Below, piece by piece: positions 1 through 5,882 of a stretch of 10,106 nt of DNA. The stretch spans positions 1 to 10,106 of the forward strand of contig JARXKO010000037.1 in assembly GCA_030271595.1 (NCBI GenBank). The letters are read 5' to 3'. Made by a program: the position numbers and the translations under genes. The DNA comes from Pseudomonadota bacterium. Lineage in GTDB: Bacteria > Pseudomonadota > Alphaproteobacteria > Sphingomonadales > Sphingomonadaceae. Below the pieces are notes generated by a model that saw only the letters and a program-made list of their open reading frames with translations, searched no databases and was not told where the DNA came from. Each line of letters starts with the position of its first letter. Position 1 is the stretch's first letter.

Positions 1-308
1 CGGTCCCGGCCGAGCTTCGCGGCCAGCCGGTGCTCAACGGCTATTCGATGGGCGGGCCGTTGGTGCTTGCGGGCATTCGTCCCTACGTCGACGGGCGCGG
101 CGACATGTACGGCGATGCACTGGTCGTCGGGTACAAGAAGATCACCCTTGGCGATGCCGCCGAACTCGACGCAGCGACCCGCCTCTGGGGCATCCGCTGG
201 GCGATCCTGCCCCATCGCTACACGCGATTGCTCGCACTGCTCGACCGAACGCCGGGTTGGCGCAAGATCGCCGACCAGCCGGCGGGGGTGATTTACGTCC
301 GCGACTGA
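1..308 (+). CDS. C-terminal fragment of a polytopic membrane protein, ArnT/PMT glycosyltransferase-like (5' end outside window)
   Basis: The reading frame is open from the left edge (first full codon at 3) to a TGA at 306-308, so about 101 C-terminal residues are visible. They contain no membrane helix. They do contain GGPLVLAG followed by YVDGRGDMYGD and, about 30 residues later, a WGIRWAILP stretch. This order (a GG-x-L segment, a DGR-x-DMYG motif, then a short hydrophobic strand) is what I recall from the soluble C-terminal region of large bacterial membrane proteins annotated as ArnT/PMT-like glycosyltransferases or as hypothetical. The family call is from memory of that motif, and the transmembrane and catalytic part is not in view. 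The GTG at 30 is in frame, but the family-like sequence continues through it, so it is unlikely to be the start. The gene converges on glnA. Confidence 0.6.
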   Translation, partial: VPAELRGQPVLNGYSMGGPLVLAGIRPYVDGRGDMYGDALVVGYKKITLGDAAELDAATRLWGIRWAILPHRYTRLLALLDRTPGWRKIADQPAGVIYVRD

Positions 309-320
309 GGGGATTTCGAC

Positions 321-405
321 GCTTCGATTTGAAGCCAGCCGGCGGAAGGACTTATGGGAGGTGGGGATGCCTTCCGCCGGCCGACTCAGGGGCGGCAATG
401 CCGCC
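321..405. repeat. Cluster of three perfect hairpins between convergent genes
   Basis: Three inverted repeats follow one another directly after the stop codon at 308. The first is GCTTC (321-325) with GAAGC (331-335). The second is GCCGGCGGAAGG (338-349) with its exact 12-base complement at 370-381, around a 20-base loop. The third is GGCGGC (391-396) with GCCGCC (400-405), around a 3-base loop. No T-run follows on the plus strand, so this is not a textbook intrinsic terminator. It could act as a Rho-assisted or bidirectional terminator, protect a 3' end, be a REP-like element, or belong to a small RNA. The long loop reads GGGAGGT on the plus strand, a Shine-Dalgarno-like sequence, and the complementary anti-Shine-Dalgarno-like CACCTCCC on the minus strand. 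The palindromes are directly visible; the role is unknown. Confidence 0.6.
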
Positions 406-447
406 TTGAGCCTCACCATATCACGCAATCCGGCCAACGCTAGTGCC

Positions 448-456
448 TGTGGATAA
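448..456 (-). promoter_or_regulatory. Single consensus DnaA box (TTATCCACA)
   Basis: The minus strand reads TTATCCACA, an exact match to the strong DnaA box consensus TTATNCACA. It lies in the gap between the two convergent genes, just beyond the glnA terminator. I found no second exact box nearby and no AT-rich unwinding region, so there is no case for a replication origin here. It could be an isolated DnaA site or a chance match. Confidence 0.3.
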
Positions 457-461
457 GTCTC

Positions 462-493
462 AAAAAAAGGCGCTCCCCGTCGCCGAGGAGTGC
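462..493 (-). terminator. Probable intrinsic terminator of glnA
   Basis: Read on the minus strand, about 27 bases after the glnA stop, GCACTCC (493-487) is followed by a 10-base loop and GGAGCGC (476-470). They form a 7-bp stem with one mismatch, and seven T residues follow almost at once (468-462). Stem plus T-run is the standard Rho-independent layout. The stem is short and imperfect, so efficiency may be moderate. Confidence 0.6.
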
Positions 494-520
494 TCTTCGG
501 TATCCGCTATAAGTGCTTGA

Positions 521-1933
521 TCAGCTGCTGTAATACATGTCAAACTCGACCGGGCTCGGAGTGGTTTCCCAACGCATCACCTCTTCCCATTTCAGCTCGA
601 TATAGGCCTCGATCTGGTCTTCGCTGAAGACGTCGCCCTTGGTCAGGAAGGCGCGGTCGTTGGTCAAGCTTACCAGCGCCTCGCGCAGGCTGCCGCAGAC
701 CGTCGGGACGTTGACCAGTTCCTGCGGCGGCAAGTCGTACAAATTCTTGTCCATCGGATCGCCGGGGTGAATCCGGTTCTGGATCCCGTCGAGCCCGGCC
801 ATGAGCAGTGCCGAATAAGCGAGATAGGGGTTGGCGAGCGCGTCGGGGAAGCGGAACTCAACCCGCTTGGATTTTTCGCCCGCGCCATAGGGGATGCGGC
901 ACGATGCCGAACGGTTGCGGCTCGAATAGGCGAGCAGCACCGGCGCCTCGAAACCCGGCACCAGCCGTTTGTAGCTGTTGGTGGTCGGGTTGGTGAACGC
1001 GTTCAATGCCCGCGCGTGCTTGATCACCCCGCCGATGAAGTACAGCGCCATGTCGCTGAGGCCGGCATAGCCATTGCCCGCGAACAAGGGCTTGTTCTTG
1101 CTCCAGATCGACATGTGGGTGTGCATTCCGCTGCCATTGTCCTGGGCGATCGGCTTGGGCATGAAGGTCGCGGTCTTGCCATAAGCATGGGCGACCATGT
1201 GGACGACATATTTGTAGATTTGCATGCGATCGGCGGTCTCGACCAACCCGCCGTAGGTGAGGCCGAGCTCGTGCTGCGCGGCCGCGACCTCGTGGTGGTG
1301 CTTGTCGCAGGGCAGGCCCATTTCGAGCATCGTCGCGACCATTTCGCCGCGGATGTCCATCGCGCTGTCAACCGGCGCGACCGGGAAATAGCCACCCTTG
1401 GCGCGCGGTCGATGGCCCAGATTGCCGCCTTCATACTCGCGCATGGTGTTGGTCGGCAGTTCGATGTCGTCGATCTTGTAGCCGCTGGCGTTATAGCCGT
1501 CCTCGAAGCGGACGTCGTCGAACATGAAGAATTCGGCTTCGGGCCCGACGTAGACGGTATCGCCAATGCCGCTCGCCTTGAGATAGGCTTCGGCGCGGGT
1601 GGCGGTCGAGCGCGGGTCGCGGCCGTAGAGTTCGCCGGTCGATGGTTCGACGATGTTGCAGAACAGGATCATCATCGGGGTCGCCGAGAACGGGTCGACA
1701 TAGACCGCGTTCAAATCCGGCTTCAAAATCATGTCGCTCTCGTTGATCGCTTTCCACCCCGCGATCGAGCTGCCGTCGAACATGAAGCCGTCGTTGAGCA
1801 TGTCGTCGTCGATCACGCCCGAGACCATGGTGAGGTGCTGCCACTTGCCCTTGGGATCGGTGAAGCGGAGGTCGACCCACTCGATCTCCTCATCCTTGAT
1901 CCGCGACAGTATCTTGTTCGCTTCGCTCGCCAT
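521..1933 (-). CDS. glnA: Type I glutamine synthetase
   Basis: Glutamine synthetase makes glutamine from glutamate, ammonium and ATP in the cytoplasm, as a dodecamer in this family. The product is 470 residues, the usual length for type I enzymes. Visible signatures are FDGSSI (52-57) in the N-terminal domain, the metal-binding PEAEFF (131-136), [14 protein letters not shown] (211-224), the ATP/glutamate-site NGSGMHTH (266-273), the loop [13 protein letters not shown] (315-327) and NRSASCRIP (340-348). Tyr399 in NLYDLP is the conserved target of GlnE adenylylation, so activity is probably under that control. The ATG at 1933 is chosen because the family-like protein begins there and GAGGA stands 10 bases upstream; an in-frame ATG at 2026 would add 31 unrelated residues. 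The gene runs divergently from petABC. No glnB lies directly upstream, unlike in many alphaproteobacteria, and I found no correctly spaced sigma-54 site. Confidence 0.98.
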   Translation of the reverse strand: MASEANKILSRIKDEEIEWVDLRFTDPKGKWQHLTMVSGVIDDDMLNDGFMFDGSSIAGWKAINESDMILKPDLNAVYVDPFSATPMMILFCNIVEPSTGELYGRDPRSTATRAEAYLKASGIGDTVYVGPEAEFFMFDDVRFEDGYNASGYKIDDIELPTNTMREYEGGNLGHRPRAKGGYFPVAPVDSAMDIRGEMVATMLEMGLPCDKHHHEVAAAQHELGLTYGGLVETADRMQIYKYVVHMVAHAYGKTATFMPKPIAQDNGSGMHTHMSIWSKNKPLFAGNGYAGLSDMALYFIGGVIKHARALNAFTNPTTNSYKRLVPGFEAPVLLAYSSRNRSASCRIPYGAGEKSKRVEFRFPDALANPYLAYSALLMAGLDGIQNRIHPGDPMDKNLYDLPPQELVNVPTVCGSLREALVSLTNDRAFLTKGDVFSEDQIEAYIELKWEEVMRWETTPSPVEFDMYYSS

Positions 1934-2275
1934 GTGAAGTCGGTCCTCGTGTTCGAAAGGTTGATCCGGGTCGTGTGCCCGGCAATCGCGGCTCCTCGCG
2001 CTCCCCTCAAAACAGACGGGAAGCACTGGCGAACCGCATGATTCGGGCTTGGCCGACAGGGATTCCCCATCTCGGCCGAGGAGTCAGCGGGGCGGTGAAC
2101 ATTTCAACGGCTCGGCCAGCCACCGGCCCAGATTTTCACAAGCCCTTCACAGACTCAAAACCCCCCGCTATCAGGCCCGCCAATCGCACCGGGCTGCGGC
2201 CCAGTGCGGCGTCGTCACTGTGCGTTCCGGCCGGCAGCGAAGGACCGGGGACACAAGCGTCTTAAAAGGGTGAGC
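1934..2275. other. Divergent intergenic region between glnA and petA
   Basis: This 342-base stretch holds no convincing gene; the frames crossing it are upstream extensions of glnA or petA, or shadows of them. It should carry both divergent promoters. For petA there is a candidate at 2146-2174. For glnA nothing is clear: the best minus-strand match is TTGAGT near 2157 with an AT-rich GAAAAT at the short spacing of 15, which is weak. Other visible structure is the perfect palindrome CTCGGCCGAG (2071-2080), a related TTGGCCGA at 2049-2056 that can pair imperfectly with 2072-2079, and two direct copies of TTCACA (2135-2140 and 2146-2151) 11 bp apart. Any of these could bind a regulator. Confidence 0.6.
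2146..2174 (+). promoter_or_regulatory. Candidate sigma-70-type promoter for petABC
   Basis: TTCACA (2146-2151, five of six matches to TTGACA) is followed after exactly 17 bases by TATCAG (2169-2174, four of six matches to TATAAT). Transcription would begin near 2181, giving a leader of about 95 bases before petA. This is the best plus-strand match I found in the region, but it is a consensus match only. Confidence 0.4.
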
Positions 2276-2845
2276 ATGGCCACGCAGGCAGAGTCCGCAA
2301 CTCTCGATCATCAGCATCATGGCGACGGGGTCCGGCGTCGCGACTTCCTCAATGTCGCGGCGGTCAGCTTCGCCGGAGTCGGCGGGGTCATCGCCATCGC
2401 GCCGCTGATCGTCCAGATGTCGCCTTCGGCCGACGTGCTGGCGATGGCCTCGATCGAGGTCGATATCTCGAAAGTCGTCCCGGGGCAGGGGATCAAGGTC
2501 GCTTGGCGCAAGCAGCCGGTGTTCGTGCGCAACTTGATGCCCAAGGAAATCGCCGAGGCCAATGCGGTCGACATTTCCAGTCTGCGCGACCCCCAGACTC
2601 TGGCCCAGCGGACCAAGCCGGGCAAGCAGAACTGGCTCATCACCATGGGGGTTTGCACCCATTTGGGCTGCGTTCCACTGGGCATCAGCGAAGGCGAGAA
2701 CCGCGGTCCCTACGGCGGCTATTTCTGTCCCTGCCACGGGTCGATGTACGATACCGCGGCGCGCATCCGCCAGGGGCCGGCGCCGCTCAACCTGCAGGTG
2801 CCGGACTATTCGTTCAAATCGCCAACCGTCGTCCAGATCGGCTGA
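2276..2845 (+). CDS. petA: Ubiquinol-cytochrome c reductase, Rieske iron-sulfur subunit
   Basis: This is the Rieske [2Fe-2S] protein of the cytochrome bc1 complex, which takes an electron from ubiquinol at the Qo site and passes it to cytochrome c1. The product is 189 residues, normal for the family. An N-terminal VRRRDFL (19-25) before a hydrophobic stretch (about 27-48) is a twin-arginine signal that, in this family, stays as the membrane anchor. The cluster boxes are CTHLGC (127-132) and CPCHGS (151-156): Cys127, His129, Cys151 and His154 should bind the cluster, and Cys132 with Cys153 should form the stabilising disulfide. The start at 2276 follows AAAAGGG by 5 bases; an upstream in-frame ATG at 2204 would add 24 residues unlike the family. 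A histidine-rich DHQHH precedes the Tat motif. It is the first gene of petABC, 14 bp before petB. Confidence 0.97.
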   Translation: MATQAESATLDHQHHGDGVRRRDFLNVAAVSFAGVGGVIAIAPLIVQMSPSADVLAMASIEVDISKVVPGQGIKVAWRKQPVFVRNLMPKEIAEANAVDISSLRDPQTLAQRTKPGKQNWLITMGVCTHLGCVPLGISEGENRGPYGGYFCPCHGSMYDTAARIRQGPAPLNLQVPDYSFKSPTVVQIG

Positions 2846-2859
2846 GGGGACATAGAGGA

Positions 2860-4188
2860 ATGAGCTTTTCCTGGGCCAAGCCCTACGAGCCAAAGAGCGC
2901 ACTGGCGCGGTGGATGGATGACCGGATGCCGCTACCGCGGCTGGTCTATGGCGCCATCGGCGGCGGCTATCCGGTGCCGCGCAACCTCAATTATTTCTGG
3001 AACTTCGGAGTCCTCGCGGGAATTTTCCTGACCATCCAGATCGTCACCGGGATCGTGCTTGCCATGCACTTCATGGCCTCGGCCGATGGCGGTGCGTTCA
3101 ATACGGTCAACCAGCTGATCATGCGCGACGTCAACGCCGGCTGGCTGCTCCGCTATGCCCATATGAACGGCGCCAGCTTCTTCTTCATCGTCACCTACAT
3201 CCACATCTTCCGCGGCCTCTATTACGGCTCCTACAAGGCGCCGCGCGAACTGGTGTGGATGCTCGGGCTGGTCATCTACCTGCTGATGATGGCCACCGCT
3301 TTCATGGGCTATGTCCTGCCGTGGGGGCAGATGAGCTATTGGGGTGCACAGGTCATCACCGGCTTCTTTTCCGCCTTCCCGCTAGTCGGCGAGCCGATCC
3401 GGGTCTGGCTGCTTGGCGGCTATGCCCCCGACCAGGCGACGGTGACCCGCTTCTTCTCGCTCCATTATCTGCTGCCGTTCGTGATTTTCGGCGTGGTCAT
3501 CCTCCATATCTGGGCGCTTCATATCCCCGGATCGAGCAATCCCACGGGCGTCGACGTGAAGAACGAGCGCGACACGCTGCCCTTCCATCCCTTTTACACC
3601 GCCAAGGACGGCTGGTTCGCCGGCGCCTTCCTGACCTTGTTCGTGATCGTCACCTATTTCGCGCCCGATTATCTTGGCCACCCGGATAATTATATCCCGG
3701 CCAACCCGCTCTCGACCCCCGCGCATATCGTCCCGGAATGGTATTTCTGGCCGTTCTACGCGATCCTGAAGAGCTTCACGGTCAACTTCGTCCTGCCGGC
3801 CAAATTATGGGGCGTGCTGGCGATGTTCAGCTCGATCCTGCTGTTGTTCCTGCTGCCATGGCTCGACACCTCACCCGTCCGTTCGGGCAATTACCGGCCG
3901 ATCTTCAAGCGCTTCTTCTGGCTGCTGGTGATCGATGTCGCCTTGCTCGGCTGGGCCGGCGGGTTCGCACCGACCCCGATGCGGGTCGCGGTCGGGCAGG
4001 CGGCGACGATCTATTACTTCCTCCATTTCCTGGTCATCTTGCCGATCGTCGGGCGGATCGAAACGCCGCTGCCGTTGCCGGACTCGATTTCCTCCTCGGT
4101 CCTTCACGGCGAGGACGCCGAATCGGCGCCGGCGGCAATCGCCAGCAAGCGTCCGCCGCGCGCCAAGACCGTCACCGCTGCGAATTAA
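2860..4188 (+). CDS. petB: Ubiquinol-cytochrome c reductase, cytochrome b subunit
   Basis: Cytochrome b is the membrane core of complex III and carries both hemes b and both quinone sites. The product is 442 residues, the full-length bc1 type rather than the split b6/subunit IV form. Helix B has His101 and His115, and helix D has His202 and His216. Each pair is 14 residues apart, so His101/His202 should bind the low-potential heme and His115/His216 the high-potential heme, by analogy with characterised proteins. The Qo-site motif PEWY is at 292-295, and GYVLPWGQMSYWGAQVITG (150-168) is the conserved segment after helix C. Hydrophobic helices continue to about residue 400, followed by an Ala/Arg/Lys-rich tail of about 35 residues. 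The ATG at 2860 has GGGGA 9 bases upstream. It lies 14 bp after petA and 16 bp before petC. Confidence 0.99.
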   Translation: MSFSWAKPYEPKSALARWMDDRMPLPRLVYGAIGGGYPVPRNLNYFWNFGVLAGIFLTIQIVTGIVLAMHFMASADGGAFNTVNQLIMRDVNAGWLLRYAHMNGASFFFIVTYIHIFRGLYYGSYKAPRELVWMLGLVIYLLMMATAFMGYVLPWGQMSYWGAQVITGFFSAFPLVGEPIRVWLLGGYAPDQATVTRFFSLHYLLPFVIFGVVILHIWALHIPGSSNPTGVDVKNERDTLPFHPFYTAKDGWFAGAFLTLFVIVTYFAPDYLGHPDNYIPANPLSTPAHIVPEWYFWPFYAILKSFTVNFVLPAKLWGVLAMFSSILLLFLLPWLDTSPVRSGNYRPIFKRFFWLLVIDVALLGWAGGFAPTPMRVAVGQAATIYYFLHFLVILPIVGRIETPLPLPDSISSSVLHGEDAESAPAAIASKRPPRAKTVTAAN

Positions 4189-4204
4189 AGGGGCAGGCAC
4201 AGTC

Positions 4205-5134
4205 ATGATCCGAGTCTTCGGTTTCCTGGTCGGAATTACTTTTGCCGGCGTCCTGCTCATCTCGCTGATCAGCGGGGTCGCGACCTATTTCGCCGACCCG
4301 CCCGCGGCGCTCGCCTCGACCGTCTTCCATGAAGAGCCAAAGGCCCTGCACCTCACCAGCGACGGTCCGTTCGGCAAGTTCGACAACCGCCAGCTGCAGC
4401 GCGGCTTCCAGGTCTTTTCGGAGGTCTGCACAGCCTGCCACAGCCTCAAGCTGGTGGCGTTCCGCGACCTTAAGCAGATCGGGTATAATGAGCCCGAAGT
4501 GAAGAAGATCGCGTCGGACTGGAAAATCCAGGTGCCGTCGATCAACGACCAGACCGGCGAGCCCGCGACCCGCCCGGCGATCATGTCCGACACCTTCCCT
4601 GCGCCCTTCGCCAATGAGGTCGCGGCGCGCGCGGCCAACAACAATGCGCTTCCGCCCGACCTGTCGCTGATCACCAAGGCGCGCGAAGGCGGCGCTGCCT
4701 ATGTCTATTCGCTGATCACCGGCTACCAGACCCAGCCGGCGGCGCTGCTCAAGCAGTTCCCCGACGCCAAGACCCCCGACGGCCTTTACTACAATCCCTA
4801 TTTCGCGAATTTGAACATCGCCATGCCGCCGCCACTGACCAGCAACGGCCAGGTCAGCTACGCCGATGGCACCAACCCCACGGTCGACCAGATGGCCAAG
4901 GACATCGCCGCCTTCCTGGTGTGGACCGCCGAGCCCGATCTGGCGCGCCGTCACGCGGACGGGATCGCGGTCACCATCTTCCTGCTGTTCGCGACGGTGC
5001 TCGGGTATATGGCCTACACCCAGCTGTGGGCCGAAGCGAAGCGCAAGGTGGCGCCGGTGGGGCCGCTCGATTCTGCGAACAAGGCGCGCCGCAGTCGCGC
5101 CGCTCGAGCAGCGCGCATCACGACGTCGGGATAA
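4205..5134 (+). CDS. petC: Ubiquinol-cytochrome c reductase, cytochrome c1 subunit
   Basis: Cytochrome c1 accepts electrons from the Rieske protein and delivers them to a soluble or membrane cytochrome c. The product is 309 residues. A hydrophobic N-terminus (about 5-27) serves as the export signal, CTACH (75-79) is the covalent heme c site, ALPPDLSLI (148-156) is a c1 signature, and Met207 in IAMPPPL is the expected sixth heme ligand. A C-terminal transmembrane helix (about 254-273) anchors it with the heme domain in the periplasm. After that helix comes an unusual tail of about 35 residues rich in Arg, Lys and Ala, ending near KARRSRAARAARITTSG; it should face the cytoplasm. The ATG at 4205 has AAAGGGG 11 bases upstream. 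This is the last gene of petABC and is followed by a strong terminator. Confidence 0.97.
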   Translation: MIRVFGFLVGITFAGVLLISLISGVATYFADPPAALASTVFHEEPKALHLTSDGPFGKFDNRQLQRGFQVFSEVCTACHSLKLVAFRDLKQIGYNEPEVKKIASDWKIQVPSINDQTGEPATRPAIMSDTFPAPFANEVAARAANNNALPPDLSLITKAREGGAAYVYSLITGYQTQPAALLKQFPDAKTPDGLYYNPYFANLNIAMPPPLTSNGQVSYADGTNPTVDQMAKDIAAFLVWTAEPDLARRHADGIAVTIFLLFATVLGYMAYTQLWAEAKRKVAPVGPLDSANKARRSRAARAARITTSG

Positions 5135-5160
5135 CGCCGGGCCCGTTCCCAGGCTTATAG

Positions 5161-5193
5161 ACGGCCGCTGCACCAGGGTGCGGCGGCCGTTTT
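5161..5193 (+). terminator. Strong intrinsic terminator of petABC
   Basis: ACGGCCGCTGCACC (5161-5174) pairs with GGTGCGGCGGCCGT (5177-5190) over 14 positions with a single G-T wobble. In practice this is a 13-bp stem with a four-base loop, followed by TTTT (5190-5193). It begins 26 bases after the petC stop and should separate the operon from the lipoprotein gene. Confidence 0.9.
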
Positions 5194-5226
5194 CCATACA
5201 GCTTAGGGAAAGGTGCCGATCGTTAG

Positions 5227-5241
5227 GACATCTGCGATGTC
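5227..5241. promoter_or_regulatory. Short dyad GACATC-TGC-GATGTC
   Basis: A perfect 6-bp inverted repeat with a 3-base spacer lies 41 bases upstream of the lipoprotein start, inside the region that must hold its promoter. It could be an operator half-site pair or a small leader hairpin. A 6-bp dyad is not rare by chance, and no -35/-10 pair here is clear. Confidence 0.25.
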
Positions 5242-5282
5242 GCTGTTGCGGCAGTTGCCGGGGCGGGCAGAAAGGTCGTGTG

Positions 5283-5849
5283 ATGCGTACTCTGATCAAA
5301 CTCCTTGTGACTTCGGTCGCCGGCGTCTCGCTTGGCGGCTGCGCCTATGGCGGCCTCGGCATGGGTTACGACAGCGCATATGGTTATGACTCGCCCTACG
5401 GTTATTCCGGCTACGGCTCGCCGTATGGCAATAGCGGTTACGGTGGCTACGGCGGCTACGGCTCGGGCGTGACCATCGGCGTCGGCTATAGCAACGGCTA
5501 TGGTTCGCCCTACGGTTACGGCTACGGTTCGCCCTACGGTTATGGTTCGTATAGCGGCTACGGCTCCTACGGCGGCTATTACGGCCAGCCTTACTATGGC
5601 TGGAATAGCGGATATTATTATCCCGGCACGGGCGCCTACGTGTACGACAGTTATCAGCAGCCGCACATGTGGAACGAGACGCAACGCCGCTACTGGACCG
5701 ACCGCCAGCGGGCATACACCAAGACCGCACAGGCAAGGCCTGGAACCACTTCGGCGATTCGCCAGAACTGGAGCGCGTTCCGCGCCGACCGTCAGGCGGC
5801 TCGCGATACGCGCCGGGCTGGGCGCAAGGCGCAACAGGACCAGCGCTAG
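5283..5849 (+). CDS. Tyr/Gly-rich low-complexity lipoprotein, function unknown
   Basis: The product is 188 residues. It starts with a basic, hydrophobic signal ending in the lipobox LGGC (17-20), so Cys20 should be lipidated and the mature protein tethered to a membrane, probably the outer one. Residues 21-124 hold 31 tyrosines amid glycine, serine and proline, arranged as repeats such as YGSPYGYG. The segment ends with GYYYPGTGAYVYDSY, a less repetitive motif. Residues 128-188 change character: a WNETQRRYWTDRQR stretch, then a basic, probably helical Arg/Ala/Gln-rich tail. I recall similar short proteins in sphingomonads annotated only as hypothetical. Such composition suits a self-associating surface protein, but that is inference. 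The ATG at 5283 has AAAGG 7 bases upstream. The gene stands alone between the petABC terminator and a convergent hydratase gene. Confidence 0.75.
   Translation: MRTLIKLLVTSVAGVSLGGCAYGGLGMGYDSAYGYDSPYGYSGYGSPYGNSGYGGYGGYGSGVTIGVGYSNGYGSPYGYGYGSPYGYGSYSGYGSYGGYYGQPYYGWNSGYYYPGTGAYVYDSYQQPHMWNETQRRYWTDRQRAYTKTAQARPGTTSAIRQNWSAFRADRQAARDTRRAGRKAQQDQR
5496..5543 (+). repeat. Two tandem 24-bp repeats within the Tyr/Gly-rich region
   Basis: Positions 5496-5519 and 5520-5543 are consecutive copies of a 24-bp unit that differ at two bases only. Both differences are TAT/TAC changes, so each copy encodes the same eight residues, GYGSPYGY. A more diverged relative (TCGCCGTATGG) lies near 5408. This points to growth of the domain by slippage or unequal recombination, with selection keeping the peptide. 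Confidence 0.8.
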
Positions 5850-5858
5850 ACCCTGCTC

Positions 5859-5882
5859 GCCGGCCGGGTTTAGTCGGCCGGC
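5859..5882. terminator. GC-only hairpin at a convergent gene junction
   Basis: GCCGGCCG (5859-5866) pairs exactly with CGGCCGGC (5875-5882) around an 8-base loop. It lies between the lipoprotein stop (5849) and the hydratase gene, and the loop contains the hydratase stop codon (5870-5872). Its symmetry and place suggest a bidirectional transcription end for both genes. Neither side has a T-run, so the call is weak. Confidence 0.4.

Noticed and set aside
309..520. Replication origin, suggested by the DnaA box
   Set aside because: Only one box is present, there is no AT-rich unwinding element, and no origin-linked gene such as dnaA, hemE or parA is nearby.
1934..2026. N-terminal extension of glnA to the ATG at 2026
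   Set aside because: The added 31 residues do not resemble glutamine synthetase, and the ATG at 1933 has a good Shine-Dalgarno sequence and gives the normal length.
767..2041. Long plus-strand open frame of 424 codons opposite glnA
   Set aside because: It lies almost wholly antisense to a strongly conserved enzyme gene in GC-rich DNA, where such frames are expected. The product shows only His/Arg/Asp/Val-rich composition and no family motif.
2168..2184. Sigma-54-like site upstream of glnA (TGGC...ATAGC on the minus strand)
   Set aside because: The GG and GC elements are 11 bases apart instead of 10, which normally abolishes sigma-54 recognition. The candidate petA -10 overlaps it.
4172..5299. 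Minus-strand open frame of 375 codons opposite petC
   Set aside because: Antisense shadow of a gene with clear heme and anchor motifs. The translation is Arg/Gly-rich with no recognisable domain.
5380..5580. Repeats that might suggest a CRISPR array or minisatellite
   Set aside because: The repeats are in frame, degenerate, without unique spacers, and explained by the Tyr/Gly-rich protein they encode.
5223..5834. Minus-strand frame opposite the lipoprotein, with Ala/Val/Ile-rich repeats
   Set aside because: Its repeats mirror the sense-strand Tyr/Gly codons. The plus-strand frame has a signal peptide, lipobox and ribosome-binding site; this one has none.
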